From DAOVGU01 sp030637775 [NCBI: bacterium] (GTDB taxonomy: Bacteria; Ratteibacteria; UBA8468): 11,319 nt of DNA. Made by a program: the position numbers and the translations under genes. The DNA is taken from NCBI GenBank assembly GCA_030637775.1, contig DAOWFY010000164.1, forward strand, positions 1-11,319. Reading direction: 5' to 3'. Position 1 is the stretch's first letter. Every line of letters starts with the position of its first letter. Below, in pieces: positions 5,869 through 11,319 of this stretch. The notes beneath the pieces are model-generated. The model was given only the letters and a program-made list of their open reading frames with translations. It did not search any database and was not told the origin of the DNA.

Positions 5869-6459
5869 ATGAAAAAGGGGGTCGATGTTTTTGTTAAAGG
5901 GCTCTTCCGGGAAAATCCCATTCTGGTATTGCTTTTAGGGCTTTGTCCGGTCTTAGCCGTCTCCACCTCAACAAGGGATGCTCTATGCATGGGGGTGGCT
6001 TTTAGTTTTGTCCTCCTATTCTCCAATATTATCATCTCCTCGTTGCGCCGATTTACTCCCCATCACATCCGTATTCCCGTCTTTATTGTGGTCATTGCTA
6101 CCTTTGTTACCATTACCGACTATTTAGTAGCCGGTTATAGCCCCCAGCTACATCGGAATTTAGGAGTCTTTATCCCTCTGATTGTGGTTAATTGCATCGT
6201 TCTGGGAAGGGCGGAAGCATTCGCTTACAAAAATAATCCTTTCCTTTCTTTAGCTGATGCTATTGGAATGGGAGCCGGCTTTACCATTATTATTGTTCTT
6301 ATTGCAATCATCAGGGAGCTTTTAGGTGCAGGCACTATTTTTGGCAAAATGATTATGCCCGAGGGTTATCAGCCCGTTATTATGATGATTCTTCCTCCCG
6401 GGGCATTTCTGATTATGGCATTTTTAATCGCTTTACAGAATAAATTAGTTAAAAAATGA
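5869..6459 (+). CDS. rnfE: Rnf electron transport complex subunit RnfE
   Basis: This 196-residue integral membrane protein, with about six hydrophobic segments, belongs to the RnfA/RnfE/NqrD/NqrE family. Rnf oxidises reduced ferredoxin, reduces NAD+ and pumps Na+ or H+. Hallmarks of RnfE are 'RENPILVLLLGLCPVLAVST' near the N-terminus, 'LGVFIPLIVVNCIVLGRAEA' in the middle, and 'DAIGMGAGFTIIIV' with 'IRELLGAGTIFG' and 'PPGAFLIMAFLIALQNK' at the end. The conserved Cys residues in 'GLCP' and 'VNCI' are present; in family members they help hold an iron-sulfur centre in the membrane. The ATG matches the family N-terminus, and an in-frame TAG lies six codons upstream. It is the first gene of the unit, with no rnfC, rnfD or rnfG before it, and overlaps rnfA by ATGA. 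Confidence 0.94.
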   Translation: MKKGVDVFVKGLFRENPILVLLLGLCPVLAVSTSTRDALCMGVAFSFVLLFSNIIISSLRRFTPHHIRIPVFIVVIATFVTITDYLVAGYSPQLHRNLGVFIPLIVVNCIVLGRAEAFAYKNNPFLSLADAIGMGAGFTIIIVLIAIIRELLGAGTIFGKMIMPEGYQPVIMMILPPGAFLIMAFLIALQNKLVKK

Positions 6460-7049
6460 TCAGCAATGATCTTAACATTTTTCTTATCTTTCTATCTGCT
6501 CTTTTAGTTAATAATATCCTTTTGATCCGCTTCATTGGACTCTGCAGTTTCTTTGGCATCTCACAAAGGATAGAGTCCTCTTTGGGAATGGGGGCGGCGG
6601 TGACCTTTGTGATGGTGATGTCCTCCTCAGTCACCTGGCTCATCTATAATTTCTTACTTATTCCTTTTCATCTACAATATCTGCGCACCATCTCCTTCAT
6701 TTTGGTTATTGCCACCCTTGTCCAGCTGGTGGAGCGTTTCATCAGAAAATATAATCCTACCCTTTATCAGGCTTTGGGGATTTACCTGCCCCTGGTCACC
6801 ACTAACTGCGCAATTTTAGCGGCTGCCTTCCTGGGAATTGACTATCATTTAAGCTTCCTGCAAAATCTAATCTATGCCTTGGGGATCTCCCTCGGCTATC
6901 TTTTGGCAATTATTTTATTTTCTGGTCTCAGGGAAAGAATTGCTCTTTCTCCTATTCCTAAAGCATTTAAGGGGGTCCCCATCGCTTTTCTCACTGCCAG
7001 TTTGATGTCTCTTGCCTTTTTGGGATTTAAAGGGTTGTTTGGGCTATGA
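6456..7049 (+). CDS. rnfA: Rnf electron transport complex subunit RnfA
   Basis: This 197-residue protein is paralogous to RnfE in inverted topology, with about six membrane segments. Family landmarks are 'ALLVNNILLIRFIGLCSFFG', 'SLGMGAAVTFVMVMSSSVTW' and 'LGIYLPLVTTNCAILAAAFL'. The end is 'LFSGLRERIALSPIPKAFKG' followed by 'PIAFLTASLMSLAFLGFKGL'. The Cys in 'GLCS' and 'TNCA' correspond to those in RnfE. With RnfE it would form the membrane core that passes electrons across the bilayer. It overlaps both neighbours by ATGA (6456-6459 and 7046-7049), so production of the three subunits is probably coupled. Confidence 0.95.
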   Translation: MISNDLNIFLIFLSALLVNNILLIRFIGLCSFFGISQRIESSLGMGAAVTFVMVMSSSVTWLIYNFLLIPFHLQYLRTISFILVIATLVQLVERFIRKYNPTLYQALGIYLPLVTTNCAILAAAFLGIDYHLSFLQNLIYALGISLGYLLAIILFSGLRERIALSPIPKAFKGVPIAFLTASLMSLAFLGFKGLFGL

Positions 7050-7888
7050 TTGCTTCTCTCCTTATCCTGGGAATTTTAGGTCTAATCTTTGGTATTCTCT
7101 TAACCCTTGCCCACCGGAGATTAAAGATAGAGATAAACCCTTTGGTAGAGAAGGTTACCAATCTCTTACCCGGAGCAAATTGTGGTACCTGTGGTTATGG
7201 AAGATGCATTTCTTTAGCGGAAGCAATCGTTAAAGAAGAGGCGGAGCCAGACCTATGCCCGGCAACTGAGCCCGAGATAATTAAAAAGATTGCTCAGCTC
7301 TTGGGGAAAGAGGCAAGAATAAAGGAAAAGAAGACCGCCCGGCTTCTCTGTGCGGGAGGGAAGAAAAATGCCAAAGAATGTTTTTCCTACTTCGGCATTA
7401 AAGATTGTCAGGCAGCGATGCTAATAGCAGGAGGCAATCTGCTCTGTAAATATGGATGTTTAGGATTTGGTAGTTGTATTGAGGCCTGTCCTTTTGAGGC
7501 GATAAAAATGAGCGAGGATTCTCTTCCCATTATTGATCCAGAAAAATGCAAGGGTTGTGGTAAATGCGTGGATGCCTGCCCGAAAGGGTTGCTACAACTT
7601 CTCCCCCTCCGCCAGAAATTCTTTGTTGCTTGCGGCTCTGAGGACAAAGGAGCCGCTACCGCCAAGAACTGCTCAGTGGGCTGTATTGGCTGTCAGAAAT
7701 GCGTTAAGGTTTGCGAGCAGGATGCAATTACGATAGAAAATTTTTTAGCCAGGATTGACCCGGAAAAATGCAACAACTGCGGAAAATGCACTGAGGTCTG
7801 TCCAAGAGGGGTAATCAAACAACTAAATTACACCCCCACCATACTTCCTCCCCCCTTGAGGGGGAGGATAAAAGTGAGGGGGAATTAA
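7046..7888 (+). CDS. rnfB: Rnf electron transport complex subunit RnfB, ferredoxin-accepting iron-sulfur protein
   Basis: This 280-residue protein has one N-terminal membrane anchor (about 2-22) and a cytoplasmic iron-sulfur region. The 4Fe-4S domain has Cys46, 49, 54 and 71. A Cys-rich middle, 'NLLCKYGCLGFGSCIEACPF', is standard for RnfB. Next come 'CKGCGKCVDACPKG' (168-178), 'CIGCQKCVKVCEQDA' (213-223) and 'CNNCGKCTEVCPRG' (242-252). RnfB is the likely entry point for electrons from ferredoxin. The last ~20 residues, 'TPTILPPPLRGRIKVRGN', are unlike the family and are encoded by a palindromic repeat, so the native C-terminus was probably replaced. The stop overlaps that of the convergent DUF4139 gene by three bases. 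Confidence 0.95.
   Translation: MIASLLILGILGLIFGILLTLAHRRLKIEINPLVEKVTNLLPGANCGTCGYGRCISLAEAIVKEEAEPDLCPATEPEIIKKIAQLLGKEARIKEKKTARLLCAGGKKNAKECFSYFGIKDCQAAMLIAGGNLLCKYGCLGFGSCIEACPFEAIKMSEDSLPIIDPEKCKGCGKCVDACPKGLLQLLPLRQKFFVACGSEDKGAATAKNCSVGCIGCQKCVKVCEQDAITIENFLARIDPEKCNNCGKCTEVCPRGVIKQLNYTPTILPPPLRGRIKVRGN
7833..7882. repeat. GC-rich palindrome at the 3' end of rnfB
   Basis: TCCTCCCCC (7846-7854) and GGGGGAGGA (7860-7868) form a perfect 9-base inverted repeat around a 5-base loop. CCCCCAC (7833-7839) and GTGAGGGGG (7874-7882) give a weaker outer pair. It lies inside the rnfB coding end and between two convergent genes, so it may slow or end transcription in both directions. No T-run follows on either strand. 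It resembles extragenic palindromic repeats. Confidence 0.6.
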
Positions 7889-9351
7889 AACTTATAAAGG
7901 GCGGTATAGGTAACCGTAGCTTTCCCATCCTTGGGAATGGAAACAGGATATTCGATGGTAAAGGCATCCTTTTTGGTATGGGGTTGACTCTCAGATAATA
8001 TTTGCCAATCTCCATAGAGATGTTCAATTACAATCACCTTAACATCCTCCTTCTTATGGTTGGAAAGAGTAATCTCATAGGAGTTCTGGTAGACCCGGGA
8101 AGAAATCTTCCGATGCTCGGTGCATTTCCTTTCCCCAACAATATCGAAGGCATTGCCCAGAAACAGTTTTACTTTCTCATTCTTTGGCGTATGGTCAATC
8201 TGGTCTTCTCCAATAAATTCTAAGGAACCATCAACATCCTTCTTATAAACCCTGATCTTACCCTTAGGCAGGGGGATACCCAGACCATATTTCTTTTCAT
8301 TCTTGAACTCCAAAGAAACGGCTACCTTCTTATTGCAGGGCTCCTTTTCCGAAGAGCGCCACCAGCCCCGATAGATAGCCCCATCATAAGTAAAGAGTTT
8401 CTTTGTGGGAATCTCGGTTGCGGTAAAGAGAGAAATTTGTTTGGTCTGGTTATCCTTCAGGGTTGTCTTCCTTTGTAAGGTATAGAGATGGTATTCAAAA
8501 AAGGCTTTTTCCTTAAATTGAGGGGCCGCAATTCCTGCTTTTGCCTCACGAAGCATCAAGTCCCTTTTATATTTCGGTCTCTCCTCAACACGATGCACCT
8601 CCCCGGCAATCAACTTTAACCCGGCATTTTTATATGTTGCTCCGGATTTATTATCAATCGTCACCCAGCCATTCAAATCGATTTTCTTGTCATCCCTATT
8701 CACGATGCTAATATAGTCAGCCTTCCAGTTGATGCCATTGGTCAGATAGGTAACCTCAACAGTGTGCATTCCGGGCTTTTCATTAAGCAGTTCCCAGAGG
8801 AGAGTTGGTTTTGTGATTAAACCCTCTGGTAGAGCAGGTAAAATTACTCTCCCGAGAGGATTAAGATATATCTCATCCCCAATTTTAACCACCATTCCGC
8901 CCTTGGTGGAAAGCAGGATTGCTTTAACTCTTTTTATCTTGGGAGTTACTTCCTTGCGTTGTCGGGAACCTTTACCCAAGGTAGCCCACTTATCATATGT
9001 CTCCTCAGTAGTTCCCTCTGTTCTCTCCAATATAATCTCTTGATCAAGGTATTTCTCTAAGAGTTTATTCCTGCTGATTAAATCATACTCAAAGTTTTGT
9101 TCCTGGATGATACAACTTTCGGGAGCCCTTAAGGATTTGAAGGAGACGCTTGTTGCATCAATCTCTCGCGCAACATCAACAAACCTGATAATATTTAAAC
9201 CTTTCTTTAAGCTAAGGTAGCGAATATCCTTTACCAGACCAAAGTTCTGGTTATAGATGGTTAAGGAAATTTCCTTCTGCCGCATCTCTTCAGCAGAAAC
9301 AAAACTACTTAATAAAACTACTATCCCTATAACTCCAATTATTTTTTTCAT
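7885..9351 (-). CDS. Exported DUF4139-family protein
   Basis: This 488-residue protein starts with a clear signal peptide, 'MKKIIGVIGIVVLLSSFVSA', with probable cleavage before 'EEM'. The rest is rich in beta strands. Blocks such as 'LTIYNQNFGLVKDIRYLSLK', 'VEVTYLTNGINWKADYISIV' and 'LNGWVTIDNKSGATYKNAGL' match what I know of DUF4139, a family of exported proteins without an assigned reaction. The C-terminal part 'EFKNEKKYGLGIPLPKGKIR' and 'YEITLSNHKKEDVKVIVIEH' belongs to the same domain. No catalytic motif or lipoprotein cysteine is visible. The ATG overlaps the porD stop as ATGA, so it is translated with porG-porD. A link to POR function is not evident and may only be transcriptional. Confidence 0.78.
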   Translation of the reverse strand: MKKIIGVIGIVVLLSSFVSAEEMRQKEISLTIYNQNFGLVKDIRYLSLKKGLNIIRFVDVAREIDATSVSFKSLRAPESCIIQEQNFEYDLISRNKLLEKYLDQEIILERTEGTTEETYDKWATLGKGSRQRKEVTPKIKRVKAILLSTKGGMVVKIGDEIYLNPLGRVILPALPEGLITKPTLLWELLNEKPGMHTVEVTYLTNGINWKADYISIVNRDDKKIDLNGWVTIDNKSGATYKNAGLKLIAGEVHRVEERPKYKRDLMLREAKAGIAAPQFKEKAFFEYHLYTLQRKTTLKDNQTKQISLFTATEIPTKKLFTYDGAIYRGWWRSSEKEPCNKKVAVSLEFKNEKKYGLGIPLPKGKIRVYKKDVDGSLEFIGEDQIDHTPKNEKVKLFLGNAFDIVGERKCTEHRKISSRVYQNSYEITLSNHKKEDVKVIVIEHLYGDWQILSESQPHTKKDAFTIEYPVSIPKDGKATVTYTALYKF

Positions 9352-9683
9352 CGCTTCCTCTCCTCCTTATTTTGCTTTGCTATCAGATCGCCACGGCCTA
9401 CCCTCCTCATCTCAATCGCCTTAAAGGGGCATTCGGCAGCACAGATGCCACAGCCTTTACAATAACGATAATCGATCCCGGTCATCTTTTTGTCCTTCAC
9501 CATAATGCTACTGTCCGGACAATAAATCCAGCAGAAGAGGCAATGTTTACATTTCTTTTCATCCCAGACTGGCTGTTGACTCCTCCAATCACCGGTCTCA
9601 AAATTGAGACTGCTGCCAGCCTCCAAAAAATCGGCCAAAGGAAGCTCCTTCCAGCCCAATTTTTTCTTAATTTTCTCTCCCAT
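9348..9683 (-). CDS. porD: Pyruvate/2-oxoacid:ferredoxin oxidoreductase delta subunit (2x 4Fe-4S)
   Basis: This 111-residue protein has the delta-subunit pattern. 'GDWRSQQPVWDEKKCKHCLF' leads into two ferredoxin motifs, Cys45-48-51-55 and Cys75-78-81-85, each ending in Cys-Pro. The subunit carries two 4Fe-4S clusters that pass electrons from the thiamine-diphosphate site to ferredoxin. The ATG is 12 bases after the porG stop. No good ribosome-binding site is seen, only a distant GAGGTG inside porG, which suggests coupling. The basic tail 'RRVGRGDLIAKQNKEERKR' extends past the last cluster. The alpha and beta subunit genes, which usually follow, are replaced here by the DUF4139 gene. Confidence 0.9.
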   Translation of the reverse strand: MGEKIKKKLGWKELPLADFLEAGSSLNFETGDWRSQQPVWDEKKCKHCLFCWIYCPDSSIMVKDKKMTGIDYRYCKGCGICAAECPFKAIEMRRVGRGDLIAKQNKEERKR

Positions 9684-9695
9684 AATATGTTCGGA

Positions 9696-10265
9696 CTATT
9701 TCACCTCTTGATAAGCGCGCTCAATTGCTCTTATATTTCCCTCAATTACCTCTGGTTTATGCCTGAACTTCTCTTGCAATTTTGTTCTTGTCTTCTCCAG
9801 AACTTCTTTCAGATTAAGGAATTTGGTTACTTTAATTAAGGCGCCCATCATCGGTGTGTTGGGCATCTCCCTGCCAATGGTCTCTCGCGAAATTTTAGAA
9901 GCATCCAGAGTAAACACCTTTCCTTTAAATCCCAGATTTTCCTTAATTACCGAGGGATCCTCCCGACTATTGACAATGAGAGTGCCTTCACCAGAAAGCC
10001 CCCCGATAACATCAATTGTCTCCATCAGGGAAGGGTCAAGGACGATTACAATATCCGGTTTCTCCACTCCGCAGTGCAAAGTAATCGGTTGAGAACTTAT
10101 GCGGTTGAATGACTGGATGGGAGCACCCATCCTTTCTGGTCCATACTCAGGAAAGGCCTGAATATACTTGCCCGAGGCCGCTACCACCTCTCCAAGAAGA
10201 AGAGCTACTGTCTTCGCCCCCTGGCCTCCCCGACCATGCCAGCGAACTTCAAACAAATCTTCCAT
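9696..10265 (-). CDS. porG: Pyruvate/2-oxoacid:ferredoxin oxidoreductase gamma subunit
   Basis: This 189-residue protein is full length for the gamma subunit/domain of 2-oxoacid:ferredoxin oxidoreductases. The opening 'EVRWHGRGGQGAKTVALLLG' has the GRGGQG loop. 'FPEYGPERMGAPIQSFNRIS' and 'PDIVIVLDPSLME' are family signatures, and 'MPNTPMMGALIKVTKF' completes the domain. The 'PEYGPERMGAP' form is common in pyruvate-type enzymes, so pyruvate is the likely but unproven substrate. The enzyme makes acetyl-CoA, CO2 and reduced ferredoxin, or the reverse. It is first of porG-porD-DUF4139, preceded on the same strand by proS across an 85-base gap with a large hairpin. The ATG has only a weak upstream ribosome signal. 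Confidence 0.93.
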   Translation of the reverse strand: MEDLFEVRWHGRGGQGAKTVALLLGEVVAASGKYIQAFPEYGPERMGAPIQSFNRISSQPITLHCGVEKPDIVIVLDPSLMETIDVIGGLSGEGTLIVNSREDPSVIKENLGFKGKVFTLDASKISRETIGREMPNTPMMGALIKVTKFLNLKEVLEKTRTKLQEKFRHKPEVIEGNIRAIERAYQEVK

Positions 10266-10306
10266 TCTTTATTAAGTTAACCACAGATTAAAGGACAAGA
10301 AACTGC

Positions 10307-10352
10307 AGGAGATGACTGGGGTTTGTAAGCGAACAAACTTTAGTCGTCTCCT
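10307..10352. repeat. 20-base imperfect inverted repeat between proS and porG
   Basis: Arms 10307-10326 and 10333-10352 match in 16 of 20 positions around a 6-base loop. In plus-strand RNA all four mismatches become G-U wobbles, giving an unbroken 20-pair stem. In minus-strand RNA they are an A-C mismatch and an AAA/CCC internal loop. The proS stop codon TAG (10351-10353) overlaps the edge of the right arm. There is no T-run after the hairpin on the minus strand, so a simple intrinsic terminator is not supported. Confidence 0.6.
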
Positions 10353-11319
10353 AAATTACAGCCAATATCTCCTTTACTATCCCAGGAGCATCTTTAACCT
10401 TTACCAATTTAGTTTTCCTCTCCCTGCGCAGTTTTAATTCTACCTTGCCATTTTTTAATTCTTTGCCAACTACTATCCGGAGAGGGACACCTAAAAGGTC
10501 CCCATCCTTAAACTTCACTCCCGGGCTGATCAGCCGGTCATCCATTATAACATCAACGCTATTTTTTTGTAAAGATTGATAAAGATTCTCGGTCGTTTCT
10601 TTGATATCTTTCTCCCCCATATTCATCGGGAGCAACAGCACCGAATAAGGGGAGACAGAGACCGGCCAGATGATTCCCTCTTCGTCATAACTCCCTTCAA
10701 TTATTGCCGCCATCAGCCGAGAAATGCCAATTCCGTAACAGCCCATGATCATCGGTTTCGTTCTTCCATCTTTATCGAGGAAAAATAGCTTTAATTTCTT
10801 ACTGTATTCATCCCCCAACTTAAAGATATGTCCTACCTCCAACTCCTTGCATTCCCCTTCGGCTACAAATTCCTGGGAGAACTTACCTCCCATTACCCCT
10901 GAATCTGCTTTCCGGATCTGATATCTTATACCACAGCGGTTAAAGATGGAGTGATAGGCTTTAAGCATTTTTTCGTAATTCCTCTCCAATCCTTGTTGAT
11001 CCACATCAAAACTATAGGCATCCTTCATCAAAAATTCACGCGCCCGCACTACGCCAAATCTTGGCCTGACCTCATCTCTGAATTTTGTCTGAATTTGATA
11101 AAGTAAAACAGGGAGTTGTTTCCATGATTTTATATGTTGACGTACCATACTGGTTATGACTTCTTCATGGGTAGGGGCTAAAAGCATTTCTCTGCCGTGT
11201 CTGTCAACGAAGGTAATCATATCCTTCCCCATTGTATCCCACCTGCCGGTTTCTTTCCATAGACTTGAAGGCTGGAGAGCCGGAAGAAGTACTTCTATCC
11301 CACCGGCTTTATTCATTTC
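10351..11319 (-). CDS. proS: Prolyl-tRNA synthetase, C-terminal part; compact form without insertion domain
   Basis: About 323 residues are visible; the frame runs off the window edge, so the N-terminal ~70 residues are missing (the ATG at 11316 is an internal methionine in 'EMNKAGGIEV'). It belongs to the bacterial-type ProRS. It has 'LAPTHEEVI', class II motif 2 'FRDEVRPRFGVVRAREFLMK', motif 3 'GCYGIGISRLMAAIIE' and the C-terminal anticodon-binding domain 'VDVIMDDRLISPGVKFKDGD'. It charges tRNA-Pro. Between 'GGKFSQEF' and 'EVGHIFKLG' there are only nine residues, where the E. coli enzyme has the roughly 180-residue insertion domain that clears Ala-tRNA-Pro. The editing domain is therefore absent and the whole protein should be near 390 residues. 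A tRNA-Pro gene is in the same window. Confidence 0.96.
   Translation of the reverse strand, partial: EMNKAGGIEVLLPALQPSSLWKETGRWDTMGKDMITFVDRHGREMLLAPTHEEVITSMVRQHIKSWKQLPVLLYQIQTKFRDEVRPRFGVVRAREFLMKDAYSFDVDQQGLERNYEKMLKAYHSIFNRCGIRYQIRKADSGVMGGKFSQEFVAEGECKELEVGHIFKLGDEYSKKLKLFFLDKDGRTKPMIMGCYGIGISRLMAAIIEGSYDEEGIIWPVSVSPYSVLLLPMNMGEKDIKETTENLYQSLQKNSVDVIMDDRLISPGVKFKDGDLLGVPLRIVVGKELKNGKVELKLRRERKTKLVKVKDAPGIVKEILAVI

Noticed and set aside
8762-9043. Plus-strand 93-codon frame opposite the DUF4139 gene
   Set aside because: It is a shadow of a long, coherent minus-strand gene with a signal peptide.
10266-10306. Promoter for porG (TTGTCC with TAATAA on the minus strand)
   Set aside because: The -10 matches only about half of consensus at acceptable spacing; not distinguishable from chance.
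1-11319. CRISPR arrays, insertion sequences, phage genes
   Set aside because: No regularly spaced repeats, transposase or phage proteins are seen on either strand.

Overview
The window is bacterial DNA of moderate-to-low GC, densely packed, with frequent 4-bp ATGA gene overlaps and sigma70-type promoters. Rnf membrane subunits together with two subunits of a pyruvate:ferredoxin-type oxidoreductase point to an anaerobe running ferredoxin-based energy metabolism. No gene fixes the phylum; an uncultivated anaerobic lineage is plausible, but this is inference.

Left part (1-2743): the 3' end of a plus-strand gene of unknown function converges on a minus-strand unit. That unit reads, in transcription order, a strong promoter, a ~179-nt structured RNA that I call 6S RNA, rarA (AAA+ recombination factor), 5-formyltetrahydrofolate cyclo-ligase and tRNA-Pro(UGG). 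The unit is unusually compact. The rarA start codon directly follows the U-tract of the 6S RNA, rarA and the ligase overlap by 50 bp, and the ligase stop codon lies inside the tRNA. A structured inverted-repeat element separates it from the next operon.

Middle (2744-5868): a minus-strand operon of two Gfo/Idh/MocA-type oxidoreductases and a nitrilase-family amidohydrolase. Its promoter reads first through the wreck of an EamA/DMT permease gene. That promoter lies back-to-back with the promoter of the plus-strand rnf genes, and their -35 boxes overlap.

Right part (5869-11319): rnfE-rnfA-rnfB, each overlapping the next by ATGA and apparently translated from a nearly leaderless mRNA. They converge on a minus-strand unit porG-porD-DUF4139. 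Upstream of that unit on the same strand is proS, cut by the window edge, which encodes a prolyl-tRNA synthetase lacking the usual insertion (editing) domain.

Functionally, POR would reduce ferredoxin and Rnf would oxidise it to drive ion export, so adjacency of the two gene sets makes sense. Both sets are incomplete here: there is no rnfC/D/G and no POR alpha/beta.
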